Source: an uncultured Pseudoxanthomonas sp. (GTDB taxonomy: Bacteria > Pseudomonadota > Gammaproteobacteria > Xanthomonadales > Xanthomonadaceae). From it: 64,000 nt of DNA. The stretch lies in the NCBI GenBank assembly GCA_946886405.1, contig CAMPIO010000005.1:6075-70074 (forward strand), given 5' to 3'. Under the pieces are notes generated by a model. That model searched no databases and was not told the origin of the DNA. It saw only the letters and a list, made by a program, of their open reading frames with translations. Below, piece by piece: positions 27,278 through 36,051 of this stretch (positions within the stretch are counted from its first letter, which is position 1; each line of letters opens with the position of its first letter). A program made the position numbers and the translations under genes.

Positions 27278-29515
27278 ATGAAGCGACTGCTGGGATTTCT
27301 TCTGATGGCGTTCTGCCTGCCATTGTTGGCACAGAACCCCGTTGTGCATGTCCCGATGGGACTGGACGACGGCCGCCTCGATGAGGCGATGCCGTCGTTT
27401 GCGCGCGAAGCATTGAGCCTCCATCAGGACGAGGACCGGGCGCGTTACCTCGGCACGCGCTTCCGCCTGCAGATGGTCGCCGGCCAGTACGCGCAGGCGA
27501 TCGAGAGCATCGATGCGCTACGCGTGCTGCGCAACGATCCGCCTTCGCAGCCACCCCTGTTCCTCCAGTACGAGATCCATGCGCGCGCGAAGCTGCTGCA
27601 GGCACGGGACGGGATCCCGTTCGCGCAGGCGTGGCGCGAGGCATTCGTGCAACGTTTCGGCATGCTGGACGACAGAACGGCGCTGCAGGCGGAGTTCGCT
27701 TTCGGCACCTCGATCACACGGGTACGCGGCGATCTTGATGCGGCGCTGGCGAAGATCGCCGGCAAGCGACGCCTGCCACTGCCCGAGGCCATCGATCTCG
27801 TCCGTGCATACCAGGTCCATGCCGCGTTTGCCGCGCTGCAGCCCCTGTTCGATGACGCCTTGCAGGAAGACGACGCCCGTCGCTACCGGATCGACCGCGA
27901 CGTGCTGGTGCAGACCCCGGACGGTGCGCGTATCGCTGCCCTCGTCGTGCGACCTGCCACGGAGACGCGTCTCCCCACCTTGTTGCAGTTCACCATCTAC
28001 GCCAACGATCACGTGGCCTGGGGCGACGCCAAGACGATGGCCGCGCATGGTTACGCCGGCGCGGTGGCATACAGCCGCGGCAAGGGACGCAGTCCGGACG
28101 CCATCGCTCCCTTCGAGTACGACGGGGGCGATGCGGCGGCGGTGATCGGCTGGATCGCGGCGCAGCCGTGGAGCGATGGCCGCGTCGGCATGTTCGGAGG
28201 CAGCTACAACAGCTTCGCCCAGTGGGCCGCGCTGAAGCATCGACCGCCGGCATTGAAAGCCATCGCCACATCCGCGTCGGCGGCGCCGGGCATCGACATC
28301 CCGATGGAAGGCAATGTCTTCCTCAACTTCATGTATCCGTGGCCCCTGTACACGGCGAGCAGCCGCTGGCTGGACGACGTGCGTTACAACGACAGCCCTC
28401 GCTGGGCGAAGCTCGATCACGACACGTACGCCAGCGGCCGGGCCTACGACGAACGGCCCGAGATGGATGGCAGTACGAATCCGGTGTTCGCGAAATGGCT
28501 GCAGCACCCCGCCTACGATGGCTACTGGCAGGCCATGATTCCGCAAGGCGAGGCGTACGCCGGCATCGACATCCCGGTGCTGGCCACGACCGGCTACTTC
28601 GATGGCGCACAGGCCGGCGTGTTGCATTATTTCCGCGAGCATCTGCGGCACCGCCCGAACGCGGACCACACGCTGGTGATCGGGCCGTACGAACACGTCA
28701 CGATGCAGAGCGGCGTCCCGCCGACCGTGCAGGGCTACACGCCGGATGCTGCTGCGCGCATCAACCTGCAGGCCCTGCGCCTGGCCTGGTTCGATCACGT
28801 GCTCAAAGGCGCGCCGAAGCCCGAGCTGCTGGCCGGCCGCGTCAACTGGCAGGCCATGGGCGCCGATGCCTGGCGCCATGCGGATACCCTGGAGACGATG
28901 GCGACGCGCAGGCAGTCGCTCTGCCTGGCACCGGGTGCCACGGCGGATGCCTACGCGCTGTCCGCGCTACCGCAGCCGGGCATCGTGGCCAGTCAACGCG
29001 TGGATTTCAGTGATCGCACCGATGCCGGCTGGACAGCGCCCCAGCAGGTCGTCAACACCGGACTGGATCCCCTCCTGGGTCTGGTCTTCGTCGGCGATGC
29101 CCTCACGCAGGACATGGAACTGGCCGGCCCGTTCGGTGGCGTGCTGGACTTCACCCTCAACAAGCGCGATGTCGATCTGGCCGTCGGCGTCTACGAGTTG
29201 AACGCAGAAGGACAATATCTCGACCTGGCGTGGTGGCTGCAGCGTGCAAGCTACAGCGAAGACCGCCGGCAGCGTCGCCTGTTGCAGCCCGGTACACCTC
29301 AACGTCTCATCGTGAAGGACACGCGTGTGATCGGGCGAAAGCTGGCAGCCGGCAGCCGGATCGTGGTGACGCTGGGCGTGAGCAAGCAACCCGATCGCCA
29401 GCTCAACCTGGGCAGCGGCAAGGACCCGTCGGTTGAAGGTATCGACGATGCCGGCGAACCGCTCGAGATCCACTGGCGTGGCAGCAGCTGCCTGACGTTC
29501 GGGATACGCGAGTGA
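27278..29515 (+). CDS. CocE/NonD-type S15 peptidase-family hydrolase, exported
   Basis: A 745-residue protein. A signal peptide (MKRLLGFLLMAFCLPLLAQ) is followed by about 170 residues of helical, TPR-like sequence unique to this arrangement. Then comes the S15/CocE alpha/beta hydrolase domain with the nucleophile S309 in GGSYNSF, an Asp in TTGYFDGAQ and a His in GPYEHV, and a C-terminal jelly-roll (beta-sandwich) domain. Relatives include cocaine esterase, glutaryl-7-ACA acylase and X-prolyl peptidases; the substrate is not predictable. ATG 27239 (with GAAGG upstream) is an alternative start that would lengthen the signal region. It follows lutR by 92 bp with no obvious functional link. Confidence 0.85.
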   Translation: MKRLLGFLLMAFCLPLLAQNPVVHVPMGLDDGRLDEAMPSFAREALSLHQDEDRARYLGTRFRLQMVAGQYAQAIESIDALRVLRNDPPSQPPLFLQYEIHARAKLLQARDGIPFAQAWREAFVQRFGMLDDRTALQAEFAFGTSITRVRGDLDAALAKIAGKRRLPLPEAIDLVRAYQVHAAFAALQPLFDDALQEDDARRYRIDRDVLVQTPDGARIAALVVRPATETRLPTLLQFTIYANDHVAWGDAKTMAAHGYAGAVAYSRGKGRSPDAIAPFEYDGGDAAAVIGWIAAQPWSDGRVGMFGGSYNSFAQWAALKHRPPALKAIATSASAAPGIDIPMEGNVFLNFMYPWPLYTASSRWLDDVRYNDSPRWAKLDHDTYASGRAYDERPEMDGSTNPVFAKWLQHPAYDGYWQAMIPQGEAYAGIDIPVLATTGYFDGAQAGVLHYFREHLRHRPNADHTLVIGPYEHVTMQSGVPPTVQGYTPDAAARINLQALRLAWFDHVLKGAPKPELLAGRVNWQAMGADAWRHADTLETMATRRQSLCLAPGATADAYALSALPQPGIVASQRVDFSDRTDAGWTAPQQVVNTGLDPLLGLVFVGDALTQDMELAGPFGGVLDFTLNKRDVDLAVGVYELNAEGQYLDLAWWLQRASYSEDRRQRRLLQPGTPQRLIVKDTRVIGRKLAAGSRIVVTLGVSKQPDRQLNLGSGKDPSVEGIDDAGEPLEIHWRGSSCLTFGIRE

Positions 29516-29573
29516 CCGCGAACGAACGGTCGCGAGTAAAAAGCCGAACGCTGACCGCTACCGTACACCACCC

Positions 29574-30116
29574 TCAGTGCGGAACGGCGCGCTCCCCCTG
29601 ACGTCTCGCGACGCCGAGCAACAGCGGCAGCGCCATGGCCCAGGCCACGGCAAGCCAGGCCCCTCCCCGCCACGCGGGCGCTGGGAACTGCGCGGCGTCC
29701 CAGCCGCGCGCCGCAGCGAAGTACGCCAGGGGACCGCCGATACCCCCCAGCATGGCGGCCGCCCATGGATGCGGTTGCAGCGACCGCATGCCCGTGTTGG
29801 CCGTGACCGCCAGCGACGCCCATAGCGCCAGGATCCATGGCGGCGCCATCGCGCTGCCGAAGGTGGCTGCGCGATAGGCGACCCAGCCCTGCCACGCGGC
29901 CACGCCATCGATCGCCACTCCGCACAGCATCGCGAGGACTACCAGGCGAACCTCATCCGCGGGCCGCGGCGCGCTTCGCAGATGGAGCGCGACAAAGCCG
30001 AACGCTGCGAGCACCCCGGGCCATGCCTGTCCTCGTCCGGCGGCGATCACGGCGACGAACCACACCCCCTGGTTGCCGAGCAGATTGAGGATCAGGCGTT
30101 TCGTATCGGGACGCAT
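29574..30116 (-). CDS. DUF2878-type inner-membrane protein
   Basis: A 180-residue, highly hydrophobic protein with about five or six membrane segments (around 10-45, 57-75, 93-107, 118-133 and 148-170). The opening LILNLLGNQGVWFVAVI and internal WGWVAYR-like region resemble DUF2878 proteins found in gammaproteobacteria; no function is known. It converges on the S15 hydrolase gene, 58 bp away. Which gene it works with is not visible. Confidence 0.75.
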   Translation of the reverse strand: MRPDTKRLILNLLGNQGVWFVAVIAAGRGQAWPGVLAAFGFVALHLRSAPRPADEVRLVVLAMLCGVAIDGVAAWQGWVAYRAATFGSAMAPPWILALWASLAVTANTGMRSLQPHPWAAAMLGGIGGPLAYFAAARGWDAAQFPAPAWRGGAWLAVAWAMALPLLLGVARRQGERAVPH

Positions 30117-30643
30117 CGCGTCGTTCCGTGAGGACTACCGTGCATACGTGTCGCCTCACGCAGCAGATGCAGGCATATCCGACCCGATATCCGCGCTGAT
30201 CGGGGGCGCCTGTTCCAGCCCGCCGAACACGCGCGGAGCACCACACGGACGCGCGGGTTCTGCCATGCCTCCCCATGATCCGATGGCAGCGCACGTCCAT
30301 GCAGTGCACGGGACGTAGAAAAGAAAAAGCGCCGCCACTTAAAACCATTTTAAAAGTCGCACGCCATCCTGCTTGCGACGCGGCAGGAAAGGCGGCTACA
30401 TCGACCATCGCTTTCGCACGACCTTCCGCAACACCGCCAGGAGCCCCATCACCGGCGCGGCGAACGTACCTTCTTCCGCGTAAGGACAGCCCGGTGGCTG
30501 CATCACGCTGCACCCGCGTCTTGTGAGCGCGGACAACCCTCGCCCGCCGTTCGTATCAGCAGCCATCACATGACATGCGATGGCGCGCACTCCGACCGTC
30601 GACAGGCGTGACGCCCCTCCCCCCTTTCCAGAGTGATTGAACG
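30117..30643. other. 527-bp intergenic region, no gene found
   Basis: Between divergent genes. No convincing coding frame. A short A/T-rich island at about 30316-30358 contains the imperfect dyad ACTTAAAA-CCA-TTTTAAAAGT (about 30338-30358) in otherwise GC-rich sequence; it may hold promoters. No RNA gene was recognised. Confidence 0.4.
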
Positions 30644-31687
30644 ATGACCGACACCTCCCCCATGACGTCTTCTTCCATGACACCTCATCCCTGGCGCAAC
30701 CGTGCCGCTGCAGCTACCGTGCTGTTCGGCACGCTGCTCGTTTCAGCCACCTCGGCGGCGCAGACCGCACCCAAGCCCGACTGGACGCCGCAGGACATGC
30801 CCTCGCAGGCTGGCCGTATCTTCCTGGTCACCGGCGGCACCAGCGGCATGGGCTACGAAGACGCCAAGGCGCTGGCCGCCGCCGGCGCGCAGGTGGTGAT
30901 CGCCGCGCGCAATCCCGAGCGCGGCCAGGAGGCGATCGACAGGATCGAGGCCGATGTGCCGAATGCCAAGCTGCAGTTCGAGGCGGTCGATCTGGCCAGC
31001 CTGGCCTCCGTGCACGCGCTGGCGCAGCGGCTCAATCGCACGCTGCCGAAACTGGACGGCCTGATCAACAACGCCGCCGTGATGGCACCGCCCGAACGCG
31101 GCGTGTCCGCCGATGGCTTCGAGCTGCAACTGGCCACCAACTACCTGGGCCACTTCGCGCTGACGGCGGACCTGCTGCCGTTGCTGCGCAAAAGCGACGC
31201 GCCCCGCGTGGTCACGCTGTCCAGTGTCGCCATCCACCGCGGGCGCCTGGATCTGGACAACCTGCAGTCCGCGACCTACGACGCTTACGCCGCCTATGCA
31301 CAATCGAAGATCGCCTGCCTGATGTTCGCGCGGGAACTGCAGAAGCGCAGCGACGCCGCTGGCTGGGGCATCACCAGCATCGCCGCGCATCCGGGCGTGG
31401 CCGTCACCGAACTGGTCGCGCGGGGCCCCGGCCTCGACAGCGCGCAAGGTCGCCAGTGGTCCGCGATGAAGGACCAGCTGCAGACGGCGGCGCAGGGCGC
31501 GATTCCGACCCTGTACGCCGCTACCGCGCCCGAGGCACAGGGCGGCGCGTACTACGGCCCGACCGGCCCCAACGAAATGCGCGGCCCGCTCGGCATCGCC
31601 ACGGTGCCGGCCACCGCAGGGGATGCCGCGACCGCCGCACGCCTGTGGGACGCCACCGAAGCGCTGATCGGCGTGCACTTCCCCTGA
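30644..31687 (+). CDS. Short-chain dehydrogenase/reductase with an N-terminal export-like leader
   Basis: A 347-residue SDR of the retinol-dehydrogenase/WW-oxidoreductase-like group. The cofactor motif TGGTSGMG is at about 64-71, NNAA follows, and the catalytic YAQSK is near 224. Unusually, about 40 residues that look like a signal peptide (a basic N-region, AAAATVLFGTLLVSATSAAQ) precede the Rossmann fold. Export of an NAD(P)-dependent enzyme would be odd, because the cofactor is cytoplasmic. The leader may instead be a membrane anchor, or the cofactor may be bound before Tat-independent export. The substrate is unknown. The MFS gene follows after 28 bp. Confidence 0.85.
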   Translation: MTDTSPMTSSSMTPHPWRNRAAAATVLFGTLLVSATSAAQTAPKPDWTPQDMPSQAGRIFLVTGGTSGMGYEDAKALAAAGAQVVIAARNPERGQEAIDRIEADVPNAKLQFEAVDLASLASVHALAQRLNRTLPKLDGLINNAAVMAPPERGVSADGFELQLATNYLGHFALTADLLPLLRKSDAPRVVTLSSVAIHRGRLDLDNLQSATYDAYAAYAQSKIACLMFARELQKRSDAAGWGITSIAAHPGVAVTELVARGPGLDSAQGRQWSAMKDQLQTAAQGAIPTLYAATAPEAQGGAYYGPTGPNEMRGPLGIATVPATAGDAATAARLWDATEALIGVHFP

Positions 31688-31715
31688 CCGCCGGCATCGC
31701 GTCCAGGAGCGTCCC

Positions 31716-33134
31716 ATGCCCACACCGACAACGCAGGAAGACAGCATGCCTGTCCACAGGCGCAGGTTGAACACGATGTTCAACCTGCGTCGCGACGAGG
31801 TGCTGCCCGTCGTGATCGCAGCGTGCTTTTTCTTCTTCGTGCTCACGGCGCTGATGCTGCTTCGGCCGGTCCGGGATGCGCTGGGCATGGAGCGTGGCAT
31901 CGAAAGCATCCGCTGGCTGTTCATCGGCACGGCGCTGGTGACGCTGGCGGTGAATCCGCTCTTCGGCTGGCTGGTCAGCCGGCTGCGCCGCCTGCAGTTC
32001 ATCGCCGCCACCTACGGCTTCTTCGCGGTGAGCCTGATCGGCTTCTGGGCGTTGCTGACGTTCGCGCCGGACGCTGTCGGTCAGCGCAGCGGACAGGTGT
32101 TCTACGTCTGGTTCAGCGTATTCAACCTGTTCGGCACCATGGTGTTCTGGGCGCTGATGTCCGACCGCTTCACCAGCGACCAGGGCGCACGGTTCTTCGC
32201 GCTGATCTCGATCGGGGGCACGCTCGGCGCGATCTGCGGACCGTGGCTGACCTCGCAGCTGGCCGAGCCGCTGGGCACACCCAGCCTGTTGCTGATGTCC
32301 GCAGGCTTCCTGTCGCTGGGCATTGCCGCCGCATGGCTGCTGGTGCGGATCGTGCCGGACCGCATGCAGACCCCAGATGGGGACGCGGCCGCATTTCCCG
32401 ATGAAGGCCAGCGCATCGGCGGCAGCATGTGGGCCGGTATCGGGGCGGTGTTGCGGTCGCCCTTCCTGGCAGGCATCGCAGGGTATGTGCTGCTGATGGC
32501 GGTGATGGCCACGTTGGTGTACTTCACCCGCATGCAGATGGTGGCGGACGTCGCCGAAGGCACCGATGCACGCGCGGCACTGCTGGGCAGCATCGACATG
32601 TGGACGCAGATCGCGGTGCTTGTGCTGCAGCTGACGCTGACCGGGCGCTTCGTCAGGCGCTTCGGGCTGGGCATTGCGCTGGCGGTGCTGCCGCTGGCCA
32701 CGGCCGTCGGCTTCATCGGGCTGGCGGTGTATGGCTCCTTCGTGATCCTGGTGCTGCTGGAAGCGGCGAACCGCGCCGTGCAGCGCGGCATCACGCGGCC
32801 CGTGCGCGAGGTACTGTTCACCGTCGTCGCGCGCGAAGACAAGTACAAGGCCAAGGCCTTCATCGACACCTTCATGTATCGCGCGGGCGATGTCGTCGGC
32901 GCGCAGGCCGAAGGCGTGCTGGCCCGGCTGGGCATGGCGATGGGCGGGCTGGTCAGCGTCGTCCTGCCGCTTGCGCTGGTGTGGGCCGGGTTGGCGCTGT
33001 GGCTGGGCCGGGCACATGCACGACGAGCCAGGCAGCCATCCACCGTCGTTGCGTCCGGCGTTGTCGCGTCAGCGCACGACGAAACCCGCTTGCCGAGTGC
33101 TCCGGTATCCCTGCGAACGCCGATGCAGGGCTGA
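31716..33134 (+). CDS. MFS-fold transporter resembling NTP/NDP exchangers
   Basis: A 472-residue integral membrane protein with about 12 helices. LTALMLLRPVRDALGME early in helix 1 and the RREV-like region resemble the bacterial Npt1/Tlc-like group of MFS proteins, annotated as NTP/NDP exchange or TLC-type carriers in free-living bacteria where the substrate is unknown. The last 40 residues are polar and Ala/Arg-rich. AGGAG lies 7 bases before ATG 31716; ATG 31746, with AGGAAG, is an alternative. Probably co-transcribed with the SDR. Confidence 0.8.
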   Translation: MPTPTTQEDSMPVHRRRLNTMFNLRRDEVLPVVIAACFFFFVLTALMLLRPVRDALGMERGIESIRWLFIGTALVTLAVNPLFGWLVSRLRRLQFIAATYGFFAVSLIGFWALLTFAPDAVGQRSGQVFYVWFSVFNLFGTMVFWALMSDRFTSDQGARFFALISIGGTLGAICGPWLTSQLAEPLGTPSLLLMSAGFLSLGIAAAWLLVRIVPDRMQTPDGDAAAFPDEGQRIGGSMWAGIGAVLRSPFLAGIAGYVLLMAVMATLVYFTRMQMVADVAEGTDARAALLGSIDMWTQIAVLVLQLTLTGRFVRRFGLGIALAVLPLATAVGFIGLAVYGSFVILVLLEAANRAVQRGITRPVREVLFTVVAREDKYKAKAFIDTFMYRAGDVVGAQAEGVLARLGMAMGGLVSVVLPLALVWAGLALWLGRAHARRARQPSTVVASGVVASAHDETRLPSAPVSLRTPMQG

Positions 33135-33455
33135 GTCTCCCGGCGCCGTCTGGTTGCTTCCCGTGCGGTCGCGTGCAGCCTGCGAGCGCGACCTGCGGCG
33201 CGCGCCGTGGAACGTGGGTGAAGCTTTGCTTGTCGATGCTTGCTGGCGAATTCAGTGAGACGGGTGACGCGGATTCAGTGTGATGGCAGCACACAGGCGG
33301 CGATGCTTCGCGCATATGCAGTCGTCGCGCGAGCGTATTGACGAATACTTGCACTTTCACGCCCTCTCTACGTACTCCAACGTTAGCTGAAGCCACTTTG
33401 CAGATCGGGCGGGAAAGGCCGCTATATTCCGAATCCCCGACGAAGGAGGATTGGA
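33135..33455. other. 321-bp intergenic region upstream of the lipoprotein gene
   Basis: No gene seen. TATATT at 33423-33428 with TTGCAG 19 bases upstream could be a weak promoter for the lipoprotein, 28 bp before its start. Confidence 0.4.
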
Positions 33456-33725
33456 ATGTTCACGAACAAGCGATATTTCACGACGGCGCGCGTGCTCGGC
33501 GTGGCGATGGTTGCCGCCGCAGGTCTTTCCGGCTGCGCCACCTATGACGACGAGTTCGCCACCATCAACTCGCGCCTCGATCAGCTCGACACGAAGGTCC
33601 AGGGCGCCGCCCAGAGTGCCGAATCCGCCAATCAATCCGCGCAGCAGGCCAATCAGCGTCTGGATCAGATCGACAGCCGCGTCCGCCAGCTTGAAGCGGC
33701 CCCCCGCCGCGTGCCGCGCGGCTGA
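33456..33725 (+). CDS. Small Lpp-like alanine-rich lipoprotein
   Basis: An 89-residue lipoprotein. The lipobox LSGC places the acylated Cys at 27. The mature part is a heptad-like Ala/Gln/Ser coiled coil (IDQLDTKVQGAAQSAESANQSAQQ type) ending in a basic tail, as in Lpp/OprI-type outer-membrane lipoproteins that trimerise. A very strong ribosome site (AAGGAGG, 7 bases before ATG) and a strong terminator behind the gene suggest an abundant product made from its own short message. It lacks a C-terminal Lys for peptidoglycan linkage. Next to it lies an L,D-transpeptidase-like gene, the family that attaches Lpp in E. coli. Confidence 0.85.
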   Translation: MFTNKRYFTTARVLGVAMVAAAGLSGCATYDDEFATINSRLDQLDTKVQGAAQSAESANQSAQQANQRLDQIDSRVRQLEAAPRRVPRG

Positions 33726-33763
33726 TCGCGTCTGCACGTGTTGTCACGAACCGTGTGAAACCC

Positions 33764-33804
33764 GGGACCCGGTGGCCAGTGCTGGCCACCGGGTCCCTTT
33801 TCTT
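33764..33804 (+). terminator. Strong rho-independent terminator of the lipoprotein gene
   Basis: GGGACCCGGTGGCCAG (33764-33779) and CTGGCCACCGGGTCCC (33782-33797) form a perfect 16-bp stem with a minimal loop, followed by TTTTCTT. Confidence 0.93.
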
Positions 33805-33819
33805 GACCGCATCGACTTT

Positions 33820-34566
33820 TTGAGGAGCCGCGCCATCCGTACCTGCATCCATCCTGCGATCCGGACGGCGTGCGGCTCGCTCGTACTGGTTCTGGCGCTC
33901 GCGAGTTCCGGAGCGGCCAACGCAGAAAACGCCGCCGCGCAAGACACTGGCAGCGTCGACCAGCTTCCGCCGGATCAGGAAGTCGCTGACACGGTCATCG
34001 AACTCGCCGGCTGGATCGTGGCGAGCAAGGACAGCCAAGGCTATCCTTTCGCGATCATCGACAAGGCCGCCGCACAGATCCTTGTGTTCGGTGGCGATGG
34101 CCGGCTTCGTGGCGCAGCGCCGGGGCTGTTTGGCTCGGCGGTCGGCGATCACACGGCTCCCGGCATCGCCGGCCTCGCGCTCCGCGAGATTCCTGGCCGA
34201 GACCGCACGACCCCTGCAGGTCGTTTCGTCGGCGGCTTCGGCCCGTCGATCGACGCCGGCCGCGTGTTGTGGGTGGACCATGAGTCTGCGGTCTCCATCC
34301 ACCCGACGGCCACGGGCGTTCCCGCGGAGCGGCGTGCGGAACGCCTTGCATCGCCTTCACCCGACGACAATCGCATCACGCATGGTTGCATCAACGTCAC
34401 GCCCGATTTCTACGAGCGGGTCATGCAGACTACGTTCGAGCGGGGCGGCGTGTTCTACGTCCTGCCAGACAAGGCGTCACTGGCGGAAACGTTCCCGGAG
34501 TTCGCCCAGAGTCGGACGACGTCGGAACGCAATGATCGGAAGCGCGCCAAAGCAGACCGCCACTAA
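33820..34566 (+). CDS. L,D-transpeptidase (YkuD)-like protein, exported
   Basis: About 244-249 residues. A signal peptide (SLVLVLALASSGAANA) precedes a YkuD-type domain. Within it are TPAGRF, a His in VSIHPT, and HGCIN with the catalytic Cys, in the order H...HGC expected for L,D-transpeptidases, which cross-link peptidoglycan or attach lipoproteins. The start is problematic: no ATG or GTG fits. TTG 33820 is the only common alternative and lacks a ribosome site, while AGGAG at 33823-33827 sits 7 bases before ATC at 33835. Initiation at ATC, or a lost ATG, is possible. The family call is good; the start is uncertain. Confidence 0.78.
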   Translation: MRSRAIRTCIHPAIRTACGSLVLVLALASSGAANAENAAAQDTGSVDQLPPDQEVADTVIELAGWIVASKDSQGYPFAIIDKAAAQILVFGGDGRLRGAAPGLFGSAVGDHTAPGIAGLALREIPGRDRTTPAGRFVGGFGPSIDAGRVLWVDHESAVSIHPTATGVPAERRAERLASPSPDDNRITHGCINVTPDFYERVMQTTFERGGVFYVLPDKASLAETFPEFAQSRTTSERNDRKRAKADRH

Positions 34567-34737
34567 CGTGCGCTGGTCGGACTGCGTGAGGCACGACAGC
34601 GCACGCGTTGCCGCTAGCGAAGCTTGGCGTCTTCGGTCGGCCCGCAGCACGATGACGTTGTCACGGGTGAGCTGTTAGCAGCCTGCGCGTCACCGCATTA
34701 CGACATTGCGCGACTGAAGCCGGGATCGGCATTCCGG

Positions 34738-34758
34738 GCCGCTTCGGGTCGGAAGCCG
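34738..34758. repeat. Dispersed palindromic repeat, copy 1
   Basis: GCCGCTTCGGGTCGGAAGCCG, an imperfect palindrome shared with four other intergenic sites in this window. It lies in the 277-bp gap between the L,D-transpeptidase and the convergent SDR. Confidence 0.6.
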
Positions 34759-34843
34759 AGAGCAATCGAGCGATCCGCCAGACGCGAGCCCTGTCCGCCG
34801 GGGTAGGCGGCGGCGGACAGAGACCTTCCGGGGTCGGCCGGGT

Positions 34844-35626
34844 TTACGAGGTCGGCACGGTGCCGCCGTCGATGGTGTGTTCCGAGCCCGAGATCGAGGC
34901 GGCGCGCGGCGACACCAGGAAGGCGATGAGATCCGCTACTTCGCTCGGCGTGGCCGGGCGACCCAGCGGAATTCCGCCCAGTGCATCCATGACCATCTGC
35001 TTGGCGCCTTCGTAGTCGGTGCCCGCATTGGTCGCGATGCCGCCGAGGAAGTCGACCGACGCTTCTGTCTCTACCCAGCCCGGCGAGACGCGCACCACGC
35101 GCACGCCCTTGGCGGTGACTTCCTTCGAGAGCGCCTTGCTGTAGGTCGACAGCGCGGCCTTCGCAGCGGCATAGGCGATCGTGGCGTCGTGCAGCGGCAG
35201 CAACCGCTGGATCGACGTCACATGCAGGATCACGCCGGACCCCTGCGCGATCATCGCGGGGAGCCATGCTCGATCCATCCGCACAGCCGACATCAGGTTC
35301 AGATCGAGCGCCTTGGTCCACTCCGCATCGTCCAGCCTGGCGAAGCCACCTGCCGGCGCCGAAGAACCGCCCACCACGTTGATCAGGATGTCGATGCCAC
35401 CGAGTTGTTCGCGAACCGCCTCGACGCCTTCGCGGACACCCTCGGCCGTCGCAAGGTCGACGGCTACGTAATGGACACCGTCAACCGGTTTCTCCGGCAT
35501 CGAGCGCGCCGTCGCGACGACCCGTGCGTCAAGCTGTGACAACCGCTCGACGACCGCCGCCCCGACGCCTCGTGTGCCACCTGTGACCAGCACGCGCTTG
35601 CCCGCCAGATGGAGGTCGAAATTCAT
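34844..35626 (-). CDS. SDR-family oxidoreductase
   Basis: A 260-residue classical SDR. TGGTRGVG (cofactor site) is near residue 15. It is followed by NVVGG, a Ser in HVTSIQ, and YAAAK, the catalytic Tyr/Lys, near 151-155. PGWVET follows, and the ending SGSEHTIDGGTVPT is usual for the FabG-like group. Substrate unknown. Its start overlaps the stop of the NTF2-like gene (ATGA, 35623-35626), so both are made from one message under the divergent LysR regulator. Confidence 0.9.
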   Translation of the reverse strand: MNFDLHLAGKRVLVTGGTRGVGAAVVERLSQLDARVVATARSMPEKPVDGVHYVAVDLATAEGVREGVEAVREQLGGIDILINVVGGSSAPAGGFARLDDAEWTKALDLNLMSAVRMDRAWLPAMIAQGSGVILHVTSIQRLLPLHDATIAYAAAKAALSTYSKALSKEVTAKGVRVVRVSPGWVETEASVDFLGGIATNAGTDYEGAKQMVMDALGGIPLGRPATPSEVADLIAFLVSPRAASISGSEHTIDGGTVPTS

Positions 35627-35952
35627 GGCGCGACCTCCAGCGAGGCGATCTTGCCGCGCTCCAGGATGAAGGTGTAGCGCAGGTCCAGCGGGCTGCCCGG
35701 GAAATTGCCCGACACCTGGCTGGTGACGATGTAGCGCCGCCCCTGGGCTTCCAGCGTGTGAGGCCTGGCGGTGCAGGTGTACTTGGCAGACGCCTCGGTC
35801 TTCCAGGCGTCGATCGCGGCCGGACCCGCATGGGTCCTGCCCTCGTCGATGACGACGCCCTCCCTGGTGAAGCAGCGGGCAACCGCCAGACCATCCTGGC
35901 GGTCGGCGTCGAAGTAGGCCGCGATCGGCTCGGGCAAGTCCAGCTCTTTCAT
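35623..35952 (-). CDS. NTF2-like / SnoaL-type small protein
   Basis: A 109-residue protein of the nuclear-transport-factor-2 fold, with PEPIAAYFDADRQDG and FTREGVVIDEGRTHAGPAAIDAW, the common helical-cone signatures. Members are isomerases, hydrolases or ligand binders; no catalytic set stands out. It is coupled to the SDR gene and divergent from the LysR gene 99 bp away. Confidence 0.82.
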   Translation of the reverse strand: MKELDLPEPIAAYFDADRQDGLAVARCFTREGVVIDEGRTHAGPAAIDAWKTEASAKYTCTARPHTLEAQGRRYIVTSQVSGNFPGSPLDLRYTFILERGKIASLEVAP

Positions 35953-35999
35953 TGCAATGCTCCGGTTGGGTGTACGGAGCCAGCTTGATGCGTTCTCCA

Positions 36000-36023
36000 G
36001 GATTAGAGAATCGCCTATTATCC
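36000..36023. promoter_or_regulatory. Possible LysR-type binding dyad
   Basis: GGATTA-N12-TTATCC, with one mismatch between the half-sites, lies between the divergent LysR gene (start 36052) and the NTF2/SDR pair (start 35952). Position and shape fit a LysR site, but it is a single instance. Confidence 0.35.
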
Positions 36024-36051
36024 GATCAGGCTATGTAGGAATAAGCGCACA

